A stretch of DNA of 64,000 bases from Kitasatospora paranensis (GCF_039544005.1 NZ_BAABKV010000001.1:2666001-2730000); one strand, 5' to 3'; shown: positions 27,984 through 37,752, counted from the stretch's first letter. The notes: a model not told the origin generated them from the sequence alone. Program-made: numbers and translations.

Positions 27984-29124
27984 GCGCCCCCGGGAGGAGA
28001 TCCCGTTCTTCACCGGCGCCGCCTCGCTGCGGGCCGGCTGGGCCGGCCTGGAGGCGCGGCTGCGCACCGTGGCGCGCAGCGGCCGCTTCACCTACGGCCC
28101 GCTCGGACGCGAGCTGGAGCAGGCGATCGCCGAACGCACCGGCGCCCGGCACGCGGTGGCCGTGGGCAACGGCACCGACGCCCTGGTGATCCTGCTGCGG
28201 GCGGCCGGCATCGGCCCCGGCGACGAGGTCATCGTCCCGGCGTACACCTTCTTCGCGACGGCCTCCTCGGTGCTCCACGTCGGCGCCGAACCGGTGCTGG
28301 TGGACATCCTGCCGGGCTCGTACGCGATGGACCCGGAGGCGGCCCGCGCCGCGATCACCGAGCGCACCCGGGCGATCATGCCGGTCCACCTGTTCTCGCA
28401 GATGGCCGACATGCGCCGGCTGCGCGACCTCGCGGACGAGCACGGCCTGCTGCTGCTGGAGGACAGCGCCGAGGGCATCGACATGGTGATGGGCGGCGTG
28501 CACGCCGGCCTGTGGGGCAAGGGCGGGGTGCTCTCGTTCTTCCCCACCAAGACCCTGGGCTCGCTCGGCGACGCGGGCATGGTGCTCACCGACGACGACG
28601 AGGTCGCCGCCCGTGCCCGCCGGCTGCGCAGCCACGGCCAGGAGGTCGACGGCTCCTACGAGTATCTCGAACTGGGCTACAACAGCCGCCTGGACGAGAT
28701 CCAGTCGGCGGTACTGCTGACCAGGCTGGAGACCCTCGGTGCCGAGATCGAGCGGCGGGCCGAGATCGCGGCCCGCTACGACCGGCAGCTGGCCGCGCTG
28801 GCCCCCGCGGTGCGCACCCCGTGGTTCCCGGAGACGGCCGAGCCCGGCAACCCGGTGTTCTACGTCTACCTGATCGAGAGCGACCGCCGGGACGCGCTGG
28901 TGGAGTACCTGACCGAGCACGGCGTGGGCACCGAGGTGTACTACCCGCGCGCGCTCACCGAACAGCCCGCCCTCGCCGCGCTGGCGGGCGCCCGGCACCC
29001 GGTGCCGGTCGCCGTCGCGGCCAGCCGCCGCGCGGTGGGCCTGCCACTGTACCCCGATCTGACGGACGACCAGGTCGACCGGGTCTGCGAGCTGATCGCC
29101 CGGTTCCACAAGGAGACGCCGTGA
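27980..29124 (+). CDS. DegT/DnrJ/EryC1/StrS aminotransferase 1; frame broken at the start
   Basis: PLP-dependent sugar aminotransferase of about 381 residues. Seen: GRFTYGPLGRELEQAIAERTG, AVGNGTDALVILLRAAG, VPAYTFFATASSVLH, IMPVHLFSQMADM, LLLLEDSAEGID, and LSFFPTKTLGSLGDAGMV with the PLP lysine in T-K. The PVHLF and FFPTK motifs place it near WbpE/QdtB-type enzymes that aminate a 3-keto nucleotide sugar. GTG 27980 overlaps the trpA stop. The CCCCC run at 27987-27991 lacks one C; with it the N-terminus reads MSAPREEIPFFTGAASLRAG. Likely partner of a Gfo/Idh dehydrogenase that makes the keto sugar. Confidence 0.87.
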
Positions 29125-30253
29125 CCACGAGCCTGCCCCCGTCCCGTACTTCGACTGGGACAACCGCTACCCGGACTGGACCGAGCAGGTGGTCGCCGCC
29201 GTCCGCGAGGTGGCAGAGTCGGACGAGTTCATCCTGAAGTCCCGGGTGGCCGCACTGGAGACGGCGGTGCGGGAGCGGACGGGTGCCCGGCACGCCGTCG
29301 CGGTGGCCAGCGGCACCGGCGCGCTGACCGTCATCCTGGCGGCGCTGGGCCTCGGCGAGGGCGACGAGGTGGTCACCCCGGCCTTCTCGTTCATCTCCAC
29401 CGCCAGCACCGTCGCGCTGCGCGGCGCCCGGCCGGTCTTCGCCGACGTCGACCCCGACACCGCGTGCCTGGACCTGGCGGCCGCGGAGGCCGCCGTCACC
29501 CGGCACACCCGGGCCGTGCTGCCCGCCTACCTGTTCACCACCCACCCGGACATGACCGGCCTGGCCGAGCTGGCCCGGCGCCACGGCATCGCCCTGGTCG
29601 AGGACAGCGCCGTCGGCCTGGGCGCGACGGTCGACGGGCGGCCCGCCGGGCGCTTCGGCCGCGCCGGGGTGTACTCGTTCTTCCCGGCCAAGCCGATCGG
29701 CGGCGCCGGCGACGCCGGCATGATCGTCACCGACGACGACGACCTGGCCCGCGACATGCGGATGCTCCGCAACCACGGCCAGGACCTCGGGGTGCGCTTC
29801 CTGCACCACACGGTGGGCTTCAACTGCCGGATGGACGAGATCACCGCCGCCTTCCTGCTGCAGCGGCTGCCGCACCTGGACGAGTTCCTGAACGCCCGGC
29901 GCCGGATCGCCGAGGAGTACCAGGAGCGGCTCGCCCACCTGGCGCCGGACGTCCTCACGCCGCCCGACGGGTACCGCGACCGGGCCGTCTACACCTACGT
30001 CGTGCGGGCCCGGCGCCGGGACGAGCTCAAGGAGTTCCTGGCCGGCGAGGGCATCGAGACGGTGGTGTACTACCCGAAGCCGCTGCACCTGCAGCCCGCC
30101 TTCGCCCACCTCGGGCACCAGGAGGGCGACTTCCCGGTCGCCGAACGGATCTCCCGGGAGGCGCTGGCCCTGCCGCTCCACCCCGACATGCGGCCCGGGG
30201 ACGTGGCCCGGGTGGCCGCGGCCGTCGAGCGCTTCTACCGGAGGAGCCGGTGA
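29121..30253 (+). CDS. DegT/DnrJ/EryC1/StrS aminotransferase 2; frame broken at the start
   Basis: About 377 residues. Adding one C to the CCCCC run at 29136-29140 gives MTTSLPPVPYFDWDNRYPDW. Seen: AVASGTGALTVILAALG, VTPAFSFISTASTVAL, VLPAYLFTTHPDMTG, ALVEDSAVGLGATVDG, and YSFFPAKPIGGAGDAGMIV with the PLP lysine in A-K. GTG 29121 overlaps the previous stop. It is only partly similar to aminotransferase 1 (different second-shell motifs, PAYLF versus PVHLF), so the two probably aminate different keto groups or substrates; one may serve an amino-acid-like rather than nucleotide-sugar substrate. Confidence 0.87.
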
Positions 30254-31095
30254 GCTGGCGGGAACGCTCCTGCGGAATCGGCGACGAGGCGGCCCCCGAC
30301 CTCGCCGGGCAGATCGCCGTCCACACCGAACTCGGCATCGGCTCGATCGAGTTGCGCACCATCGACGGCCTCGGTCTGCACGAGCTGGACGAGGCCGCGC
30401 TGGCCGGGGCGGCCGAGGCGCTGACCGCCGCCGGGCTGACCGTGCCGGTGGTGGACACCCCGATCGGCAACTGGGCCACCACCGTCGCCACCGACCCGGA
30501 CGGCGAACTCGCCGTGCTGGCCGGCTCGGCGCGCGCGGCCCACGCCCTGGGCGCGGCCCGGCTGCGGGTGATGTCCTACCCCAACGACGGCCGCCCCGAG
30601 CCCGAGTGGGCCGCCGAGTCGATCCGCCGCCTGACGGCGCTGGCCCGCGAGGCCGAACGGCTGGGCGTGGTACTGCTGCACGAGAACTGCCAGGGCTGGG
30701 CCGGCCAGGGGCCGGAGCAGACGCTGCGGCTGCTGGCCGAGGTCGACAGCCCCGCGCTGCGCCTGGTCTTCGACCTCGGCAACGGGCTCGCCTACGGCTA
30801 CGAGGCGGGCGAGTTCCTGGAGCGGGTGCTGCCCTGGGTGGACCACGTGCACGTCAAGGACGGCCTGCGCACCGCCGACGGCGCCGTGTTCACCGAGCCG
30901 GGCCGCGGCGAGGTCGACGTCGCGGGCTGCGTGAAGCAGTTGGAGGCATACGGGTACCGCGGCCGCTACAGCCTGGAGCCGCACGTCGCGCACATCCCGC
31001 ACCTGGCGGCGACCGCCGGGGCCGCCGAGCTGGCGGCCGGCTACCGGGCGTGCGCGGAGGCGTTCCGGGCGATCTGGGAGACCGGCCGTGACTGA
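30250..31095 (+). CDS. TIM-barrel sugar phosphate isomerase/epimerase (AP-endonuclease-2 family)
   Basis: 281 residues, intact. The barrel carries metal-ligand-type motifs: LGIGSIELRTIDG, LGVVLLHENCQGWAG (Glu ligand), RLVFDLGNGLAYGY (Asp ligand), VDHVHVKDGLR (His pair) and YSLEPHVAHI (Glu). This set is typical of xylose-isomerase-like epimerases and isomerases acting on keto sugars or hydroxypyruvate-like compounds. It follows the aminotransferases with a 4-base overlap and overlaps the M20 gene by 8 bases. Substrate unknown. Together with the aminotransferases it suggests remodelling of a sugar-derived carbon skeleton. Confidence 0.82.
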   Translation: MSWRERSCGIGDEAAPDLAGQIAVHTELGIGSIELRTIDGLGLHELDEAALAGAAEALTAAGLTVPVVDTPIGNWATTVATDPDGELAVLAGSARAAHALGAARLRVMSYPNDGRPEPEWAAESIRRLTALAREAERLGVVLLHENCQGWAGQGPEQTLRLLAEVDSPALRLVFDLGNGLAYGYEAGEFLERVLPWVDHVHVKDGLRTADGAVFTEPGRGEVDVAGCVKQLEAYGYRGRYSLEPHVAHIPHLAATAGAAELAAGYRACAEAFRAIWETGRD

Positions 31096-32401
31096 ACGAC
31101 GCGCCGGCGCCGAGCCGTTCGGCCCGGACGAGCTGGAGTGGCTGCTCGACCTGATGGCCGTCGCCTCGGTCTCCCCGTTCGAGGGCGGCAAGCCCGAACT
31201 CACCCTGGACGCCCAGCAGGTCTTCCTGGCCGGTGCGCGCGAGCGCGGCTGGGCCGACGTCCTGCACGCCGCCCCGCCGGCGGCCGTGCTGGAGCGCGCC
31301 GACGTGCCCGCGCCCGTCCGCGAGGCCGTCCAGGCGGACCCGGGCCTGCTCGCCACCCAGGCGAGCGCGGTGGTGCGGATGGGCCGGCCCGCCGACCACC
31401 GGCGGCGCCTGGTCGTCAACTTCCACGTCGACACGGTGGGCCCGCACGTCGAACCGCGGCTCGTCGACGGGGTGCTGCACGGCCGCGGCGCGGTCGACGA
31501 CAAGGGCCCGGGCATCGCGGCGGCGGCCGGCATCGCCGCCGCGTTCCGCGACGAGCCGTGGCTCGCCGACACGATCGAGGTGCAGCTCGCCTCCGTGCCG
31601 GGCGAGGAGGGCGGCGCCATGGGCACCTACGGCACCCGCTGGCTGGTCGAACAGGGCCTCACCGGGCGGCTGATGCTCTTCGCCGAACCGACCGGCGGAC
31701 GGGTCATGGACGCCTGCACCGCCGCCATGACCCCGCGCCTGCGGGTGACCGGCGCGGACACCACCGACGACCACCCCGCCGCGGGCCACAACGCCACCGT
31801 CGCGCTCGGCTTCCTGGCGGACTTCCTGGCGCGCCGGCTCGGGCCCGTCGTGCACACCCTCGGCGCCAAGCTCTGCGTCGCGGGCCTGCACACCGGCACC
31901 TCCCACAACCGGGTCTACGGCACCGGCGAGCTCCGGATGAACATCGCCTACCAGGACGCGCGGCAGGCCGCCGCGGCCGAACGCGAACTCACCGCCCTGC
32001 TGCCGCGGGCCCGGGAGGAGTTCGCGGTGGCTCACGCGGGCAACCCGCTGACCGCCCGGCTGGTCGCCGACTGGGACGAGGTCGTCCGCCTCGACTGGCT
32101 CAAGCGCGGCCTGCCCGTGCTCGACAACCGGGACGCGGCGATGGAGGGGCTGCTGGCCGCCGCCGGCCTCCCCCGGCACGACGGCCGGGCCGACGGCTCG
32201 GCGTTCACCTGCGACGCGATCTGGGCCGGCGGCCCCGACCGGTACGTCGCGGTCTGCGGGCCCGGCGGACTCGACACGCACGGCGCCCACACCCCCGGCG
32301 AGTTCGTCGAACTCGACCTTCTGGCCCGCTACGCGCGGCAGATCAAGGAACTCGTGGTGCGCTTCGGCACCCACACGGCAGCACTGGAGGCAGACCGATG
32401 A
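31088..32401 (+). CDS. M20-family metallo-amidohydrolase (ArgE/DapE/carboxypeptidase type)
   Basis: 437 residues. Metal-binding motifs of the M20 dizinc family are present: LVVNFHVDTVGPH (His and Asp), HGRGAVDDKGPGIAAA (Asp), VPGEEGGAMG (catalytic Glu then metal Glu), FAEPTGG, and GGLDTHGAHTPGEF (final His). The segment between about residues 190 and 310 is the dimerisation domain. M20 enzymes remove an acyl group or cleave a terminal amide. In this position it may deprotect an N-acetylated or N-acyl intermediate, like ArgE or DapE in amino acid pathways. Overlaps both neighbours (8 and 4 bases). Confidence 0.85.
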   Translation: MTERRAGAEPFGPDELEWLLDLMAVASVSPFEGGKPELTLDAQQVFLAGARERGWADVLHAAPPAAVLERADVPAPVREAVQADPGLLATQASAVVRMGRPADHRRRLVVNFHVDTVGPHVEPRLVDGVLHGRGAVDDKGPGIAAAAGIAAAFRDEPWLADTIEVQLASVPGEEGGAMGTYGTRWLVEQGLTGRLMLFAEPTGGRVMDACTAAMTPRLRVTGADTTDDHPAAGHNATVALGFLADFLARRLGPVVHTLGAKLCVAGLHTGTSHNRVYGTGELRMNIAYQDARQAAAAERELTALLPRAREEFAVAHAGNPLTARLVADWDEVVRLDWLKRGLPVLDNRDAAMEGLLAAAGLPRHDGRADGSAFTCDAIWAGGPDRYVAVCGPGGLDTHGAHTPGEFVELDLLARYARQIKELVVRFGTHTAALEADR

Positions 32402-33505
32402 CCGTCCGGATCCCGCTGGAGACCCTGCGCGCATTCGCCCGCGAGGCGCTGCACCGCTCCGGCCTCGGCGAGCAGGACGCCGCCACCGCCGCCGAGGTGG
32501 TGGTGTACGCCGACGAGCACGGCTTCACCACGCACGGCAGCAACGCGCTCGCCGGCATCTACTCCCCGCGCCTGCTCGACGGCCGGATCAACCCGGCCGC
32601 GCAGCCCCGCACCGTCCACGAGAGCGCGTCCTCCGCCGTCCTCGACGGCGACGGCGGGCTCGGCCTGGTCACGACCTCCTCGCCACCGACCTCGCGGTCG
32701 CCAAGGCCCGGCAGACCGGCATCGCCATGGTCGCCGTCCGCAACAGCAGCCACTTCGGGAGCGCGGGCTACTACGCGCACCGCGCCACCGAGGCCGGCCT
32801 GATCGCCATCGCAATGACCAACTGCGGCGCCCAGGGCGTCGCCCCGCCGCTCGGCGGGCTGACCCGGATGCTCGGCACGAACCCGCTCGCGGTGGCCGCG
32901 CCGGCCCCGGCGGCGCCCCGTTCGTCCTCGACATGAGCGCCACCACGGTCGCCACCGGCAAGATCCGGGCCGCCCAGCGCGAGGGCCGGCAGGTGCCCGA
33001 GGGCTGGCTGACCACCCCGGACGGCAGCCCGGTCACCGACCCCGACGCGTACTTCGAGGGCAAGGCGGACGTCACCTGGCTGGGCGGCTCTGCCGCCACC
33101 GGCGGCGCCAAGGGCTACGGCCTGGCGATCCTGGTCGACCTGCTCTGCGGGCCGCTGGCCGGAGCCTCCTGGGGGCCCACCCCGGACCTGCTGGTGAACG
33201 GCGACGAGCGGCCGGACACCGACATCGGCCACACCGTGATAGCCATCGACCCGGCCGCGTTCGGCGCCGCCGAGTCCTTCGGCCGCGGCGCCCGCGAGCT
33301 GCTGGACACCGTGAGCGCCTGCCCGCCGGCCGTCCCCGGCGGCCGGGTCACCTACCCGGGTGCGCCGGAGGCCGTCCGCGCCGCCGAGTCCCGCAGCGCG
33401 GGCGTGGCCCTGCCCGGCCACGTCGCGGCCCAGCTCGCCGCCATGGCCGAGCGCCTCGAACTCCCGCTCCCCGCCGAGCTGCAGGCCGCGGAGGCAGCGC
33501 GATGA
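32398..33505 (+). CDS. Ldh-family (malate/L-lactate dehydrogenase type II) oxidoreductase; frame broken twice
   Basis: About 369 residues after adding a C at CC 32678-32679 and at CCCC 32905-32908. Seen: EQDAATAAEVVVYADEHGFTTHGSNAL, IAMVAVRNSSHFGSAGYYAHRA (His of the catalytic region), AIAMTNCGAQGVAPPLGG, MLGTNPLAVAAPAPGGAPFVLDMS and TGGAKGYGLAILVDLL. This is the NAD(P)-dependent family of ureidoglycolate, sulfolactate, delta-1-piperideine-2-carboxylate and 2,3-diketogulonate reductases. It usually reduces an alpha-keto acid or cyclic imine. Coupled to both neighbours by ATGA-type overlaps. It may reduce the 2-oxo acid made by one of the other enzymes (inference). Confidence 0.83.
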
Positions 33506-34812
33506 GGATCGGTGTGATCGGCCTCGGGGTGATCGCCCCGTACTTCCTGCGGGCGATCGAGCAGGACGACCGGCTGAAGCTGACCGCGGCCTGCGACCTC
33601 GACCGGGCGAAGCTGGACGCCCTGCCGGAGGGGGTGGCCCGTTTCACCGACCACCGCGAGCTGCTCGCCTCCGGGCTGGTCGACGGCGTCGTCGTCACCC
33701 TGCCCAACCACCTGCACGCACCGGTGGTGACGGCCGCCCTCACCGCGGGCGTGCACGTCTGCTGCGAGAAGCCGCTCACCGTGGCCGGCGCCGACGCCCG
33801 CGAGCTCGCGGCCGTCTCGCAGCGCACCGGCAGCACGCTCTTCACCGCCTTCCACCGCCGCTACAACAGCCATGTGCAGCGCCTGGCGGCGGAGTTGCCC
33901 GACCGGAGCGAGATCGTCCGGGTGGTCGCCCGCTACCACGAGCGGATCGAGGAGCACACCGGCGACGACCACTGGTACCTGGACCGCGACCGGTGCGGCG
34001 GCGGCTGCGTCATCGACAACGGGCCCAACGCCCTGGACGCGCTGCGCCAGGTGCTCGGCGAGCTGACCCTCACCGACGCCACCCTCGGCGACGTCCGCGG
34101 CGGCGTGGAGTTCTACGCCGAACTCGAACTGCGCACCGAGGACGGCATCCCGGTCGCGGTCGAGCTGGACTGGGCACTGCCCACCGGCGAGACCAAGGAC
34201 ATCACCGTCCACCTCCGGGACGGCAGCACGCTGGACGCTGACATGCTGGCCGGCTACGAGGGCTTCAAGTCCTCGCTGGACCACGAGTACCGGGGCATCA
34301 TGGCGGACTTCCGCGCCGCGGTCGAGGCCGGGCCGGAGCGGGTCGACGACGGCCCGGTGGTGGTCGACCTGGTCGAGGAGGCCTACCGGATCGGCCGGCG
34401 CAAGGAGCGGCGGCTGCGGATGCCCGCCAAGCGGCCGGTCGAGGCCGCCCTGGTCAAGCTGCTCTTCCACCGCCGGACGGACCGCGGGATGGAACTGTCC
34501 CCGTGGGACACCCGCTGCGTACGGGCCGGCGACGTGCACGAGCTGGTCACCACCACCGACCGGCCCGCCGCGGCGGGCGGCCGGGTCGACGCCGTCGGAT
34601 TCCTCGGATTCGCCGAGTTCCGCGACGCCACGGTGCTCGGAAAGGGCGATCAACTGTGGCTGGGTGAGAGGCTGGTGGGTGTGGTGGCCGGCTTCGACGA
34701 ATGCCATGCGCCGAACCACTACAACGTCCTGATCCACACCGACCGGCTGCTCAGCGCGGAGGACCTCGACCTGCGGGCGGGCGACCGGGTCGTCTTCAAG
34801 GAGCACGCATGA
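33502..34812 (+). CDS. Gfo/Idh/MocA oxidoreductase with an extra C-terminal domain
   Basis: 436 residues, intact. Residues 1-300 are a standard Gfo/Idh/MocA protein: IGVIGLGVIAPYFLRAIEQ, VVVTLPNHLHAPVV, VCCEKPLTVAGADAREL (catalytic E-K-P), TAFHRRYN, and GGCVIDNGPNALDALRQ. Residues from about 320 to 436 form an additional compact domain with RGMELSPWDTRCVRAGDVHE, VDAVGFLGFAEFRD and FDECHAPNHYNVLI, with conserved-looking Cys, His and Asn. I do not recognise its function. Total length is about 100 residues above the family norm. A WbpB-like role, oxidising a sugar to the 3-keto form for an aminotransferase, is possible but not shown. Confidence 0.82.
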   Translation: MRIGVIGLGVIAPYFLRAIEQDDRLKLTAACDLDRAKLDALPEGVARFTDHRELLASGLVDGVVVTLPNHLHAPVVTAALTAGVHVCCEKPLTVAGADARELAAVSQRTGSTLFTAFHRRYNSHVQRLAAELPDRSEIVRVVARYHERIEEHTGDDHWYLDRDRCGGGCVIDNGPNALDALRQVLGELTLTDATLGDVRGGVEFYAELELRTEDGIPVAVELDWALPTGETKDITVHLRDGSTLDADMLAGYEGFKSSLDHEYRGIMADFRAAVEAGPERVDDGPVVVDLVEEAYRIGRRKERRLRMPAKRPVEAALVKLLFHRRTDRGMELSPWDTRCVRAGDVHELVTTTDRPAAAGGRVDAVGFLGFAEFRDATVLGKGDQLWLGERLVGVVAGFDECHAPNHYNVLIHTDRLLSAEDLDLRAGDRVVFKEHA

Positions 34813-35486
34813 CGGACACCACCACCGCCGCGACCCCGGCCCCCATCACCGTGGACGCCGCCGCCGCGGACGCCTTCCCCGGCGTCGAGGTGCTCGGCAC
34901 CGTCGCGGACGTCCGGGACGAGGGCCTCGCGGAGGCCGCCGAGGAGCTCTGGCTGGCCCAGCACGCCCTCTGGCAGGGTCACTCCCGGGCGGAGATCCGC
35001 AACCACCCGCGGGTGGCCGCCTACCGGCAGCTGTCCAAGCTGATCGGCACCGACCCCGACCGCCAGCCGCCGTCGATCCAGGCACTGATCGACCGCGGGC
35101 TGCGCGGCAAGCCGGCCGGCGCCTGGCCCCGGATCAACCCGGTGGTCGACGCGGTCAACGCGGCGGCCGTCACCGACCTGGCCGCGCTCGGCGTCTTCGA
35201 CGCCGACAAGGTGACCGGCGCGGTGCGGCTGACGGTGAGCCGCGGCGGCGAGTCCTTCCTCGCCCTGGGTGCGGACCACTCCGCCGAGCTCGACGCGGGC
35301 CGCCTCGTGCTCGCCGACGACGCCCGGGTGCTCTCGCTGTTCGCCCACCGCGACGGCGTGCACCAGTCCGTCACCGCGGCCAGCCGCCGGGTCCTGCTGC
35401 TCGGCTGCGTCGTCCCGGGCATCGACCCGCAGTCGGTGGCCGACTCGCTCGTCCGCGCCGCCGCCCTGGTCACCGGGCGCGGTTGA
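34809..35486 (+). CDS. B3/B4 domain protein (tRNA-synthetase editing-domain type)
   Basis: 225 residues. The body matches the B3/B4 domain of the phenylalanyl-tRNA synthetase beta chain, the site that hydrolyses mischarged tRNA: RVAAYRQLSKLIGTDPDRQPPSIQALIDRGL, RINPVVDAVNAAAVTDLAALGVFDADKV, and ADDARVLSLFAHRDGVHQSV. Stand-alone copies are widespread, and some are thought to edit tRNA or to recognise amino acids. As the last gene of block B, translationally coupled (ATGA) to the Gfo/Idh gene, it could protect the host by clearing tRNA charged with a toxic amino acid analogue (inference). Confidence 0.83.
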   Translation: MTDTTTAATPAPITVDAAAADAFPGVEVLGTVADVRDEGLAEAAEELWLAQHALWQGHSRAEIRNHPRVAAYRQLSKLIGTDPDRQPPSIQALIDRGLRGKPAGAWPRINPVVDAVNAAAVTDLAALGVFDADKVTGAVRLTVSRGGESFLALGADHSAELDAGRLVLADDARVLSLFAHRDGVHQSVTAASRRVLLLGCVVPGIDPQSVADSLVRAAALVTGRG

Positions 35487-35500
35487 CCGTTCCGGCACGG

Positions 35501-35535
35501 CTCGGGGTGCGGCGCCACGGCGCCGCACCCCCGAG
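35501..35535 (+). terminator. Hairpin ending block B
   Basis: CTCGGGGTGCGGCGCC and GGCGCCGCACCCCCGAG form a stem with a two-base loop and one bulged C, 15 bases after the B3/B4 gene stop and followed by TTCGT. It separates block B from the trpE-led block C. The remaining ~170 bases before trpE (to 35704) should carry a new promoter; I see no tryptophan-codon-rich leader peptide there. Confidence 0.7.
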
Positions 35536-35704
35536 TTCGTACGGCACACGCACCTTTCCGCAGGCCCGAACTGGTCCGTGCACACCGGTGCGAAGTGGTT
35601 TGGGTCCGCGACCGGCCGAGATGGTGGAGTGATCCCAGAGACCGACGGAGCGGAGCGGCCGGCGCCGCCCGCCCGCCCGCGGTCCAGGCCCTACCGGGGG
35701 ATTG

Positions 35705-37166
35705 ATGACCACACTCACCACCTCGTCGGCCACGGACACCCTGACCGTCAGCGTCACTTCGGAGCCGCTGCTCCACCGCGATCCGCTGACGCTCTACCAG
35801 GACGTCCGTACCGTCACCGAGGACTGCTACCTCTTCGAGAGCCTGGCCGGACCGGCCGACGACCTGCGCTGCGCCGTCGTCGGCTGGGGTCGGCTCGCCG
35901 AACTGCGCTTCCACGAGGACCGGGTGGAGCTCGACGCCGAGGGCCGGTCGGCGACGCACTGGGCGCCGCACTGGACGCGGTGCTCGGACCGGAGCGCCGG
36001 CTCGCCGGCCCCGGCCGGGTGTTCGACGCGATCCGGGCCGCGCAGGCGGTCTTCACCGTCCGCACCGACCGTCCCGCCGCCTTCGCCTTCGGCTTCCTGA
36101 CCACCCTCGGCTACCGGGCCGCCTGGGACATCGAGGACCTGCCGTCGCCCGAACGCGCCGACGACACCCCGCGGCAGACGCTCACCCTCTTCCAGCACAC
36201 CGCCTGGTACGACCTGGCCACCGGCACCGCCCGGCTGCTGACCGCCACCGGGCCGCTGCTCCCCGAACCGGCACCGCTGCCTCCCGCGGGCCCCCGGCCG
36301 GCCACGAGCCGCCGCCGGCGCCGGCCCCGGACGCCGTCCACGACAGCGTCACGGAACGGGAGTTCCTGGCGCGCACCGAGCGCTGTCTGCGCCACATCGG
36401 GATCGGCGACGTCTACCAGATCCAGATCGGCCACCGGATCGACGTACGGACGGCACTCGCCCCGCTCGACGCGTACCGGCGCCTGCGGCACCGCAGCCCG
36501 GCGCCGTACATGTACCTGCTGCCGTGGGCCGGCCGGACGGTGGTCGGGGCCAGCCCCGAGCTGTACGTCCGGCTGGACGACGGGGTGCTGACCATGCGGC
36601 CGATCGCCGGCACGGTGGCCGCGGGGCCGGACGGCGAGGAGGCCGACGCCTCCCGGGCGGCCTCGCTGAGCGGCAGCGCCAAGCAGCGCGCCGAGCACGT
36701 GATGCTGGTCGACCTCTGCCGCAACGACGTCGGGCGGGTCTGCCGCCCCGGCACGCTGGGCGTCGACTCGATGATGCGGGCGGAGCCGTTCGGCTACGTC
36801 CACCACCTGGTGTCCACCGTCTCCGGGCGGACGGAGGCCGGCGTCGACGTCTGGGACGTGGTGAAGGCGACCTTCCCGGCCGGGACGATGACCGGCGCGC
36901 CCAAGATCCGGGCGATGGAGCTGATCGAGGAGATCGAGCGCGAGCCGCGCGGCCTGTACGCGGGCGCGGTCGGCCTGGTCGACGTCCGGGGCTTCGCGGT
37001 GTTCGCGCTCTGCATCCGCACCGCCGTGCACCACCGGGGCGTCTACTCCATCCAGGCCTCGGCCGGGGTGGTCGCCGACTCCGACCCTCGCGAGGAGTGG
37101 CAGGAGACCAACACCAAGCTGAGCGCCGCCTACTGGGCGCTGACCGGTGAGGAGTCGACCGCATGA
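35705..37166 (+). CDS. trpE: Chorismate-utilising enzyme, anthranilate synthase component I type (TrpE-like); frame broken twice
   Basis: About 487 residues after adding G at 35950-35951 and C in the CCCCC run at 36291-36295. The C-terminal chorismate-binding domain has IGDVYQIQIGH, GASPELYVRLDDG, MRPIAGTVAAGPDG, LVDLCRNDVGRVC, HLVSTVSGR, FPAGTMTGAPKIRAMELI and YAGAVGLVDVRG. The P-I-A-G-T form (Ala, not Lys) excludes a PabB-type aminodeoxychorismate synthase and fits anthranilate or 2-amino-2-deoxyisochorismate synthase. The N-terminus has YLFESLAG, like the L-x-E-S feedback motif of TrpE. The ATGA overlap with trpG shows that the two subunits are made together. Confidence 0.87.
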
Positions 37167-37752
37167 ACGTCCTGCTGGTGGACGCCTACGACAGCTTCAG
37201 CCACATCATCGACCAGTACCTGCGGGCTCTCGGCGCCCGGACGACCGTCGTCCGCTCGCACACCCGGACGCCGGCGCAGCTGGTCGGCCTGGCGCCGGAC
37301 GTCGTGGTGCTGGGCCCCGGCCCGGGGCACCCGGCCGACAGCGGCCACGTCGAACTCGTGCACGCCTTCGCCGCGGAGCGGGTGCCGATGCTCGGCGTCT
37401 GCCTCGGCCACCAGGCGATCGCGCTGGCGTTCGGCGGCCGGGTGTCGGTGGCCCCCGCCCCATGCACGGCAAGACCAGCGCGGTCGACCACGACGGCGCC
37501 GGCGTCTTCGCCTCGGCCCCGCCCGGCCCGCTGACCGTCACCCGCTACCACTCGCTGGTCGTCGAGGAGCCGCTGCCCGCCGACCTCCGGCTGACCGCGC
37601 GCTCCCTCGACGACCACCAGGCGATGGGCCTGCGGCATCACGAACTCCCGATCGAGGGAGTGCAGTTCCATCCCGAGAGCGTCACCACCCAGGGCGGTGA
37701 GCGGCTCTTCGCGGCCTTCCTGGACGGCGCCGCCGTACGCGCCGCGGCCTGA
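37163..37752 (+). CDS. trpG: Glutamine amidotransferase, anthranilate synthase component II (TrpG/PabA); frame broken once
   Basis: About 196 residues, class I amidotransferase supplying ammonia to component I. Seen: VLLVDAYDSFSHIIDQYL, VVVLGPGPGHPADSG, MLGVCLGHQAIALAFGG (nucleophile Cys), VAPAPMHGKTSAVDHDG after adding one C to CCCC 37458-37461, YHSLVV, and VQFHPESV (His and Glu of the triad). The PMHGKTS motif is shared by TrpG and PabA, so the partner decides the product. Followed after 45-84 bases by the PaaK-type gene. Confidence 0.92.

Noticed and set aside
35540-35704. A trp leader peptide/attenuator before trpE
   Set aside because: There is only an isolated Trp-Phe codon pair and no short open frame with consecutive tryptophan codons followed by alternative hairpins. 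The hairpin at 35501-35535 is better read as the block B terminator.
35705-37752. trpE/trpG as para-aminobenzoate (pabB/pabA) genes
   Set aside because: PabB carries a catalytic Lys in P-I-K-G-T; here the motif is P-I-A-G-T. The rest of a tryptophan pathway is nearby, and no aminodeoxychorismate lyase gene is present.
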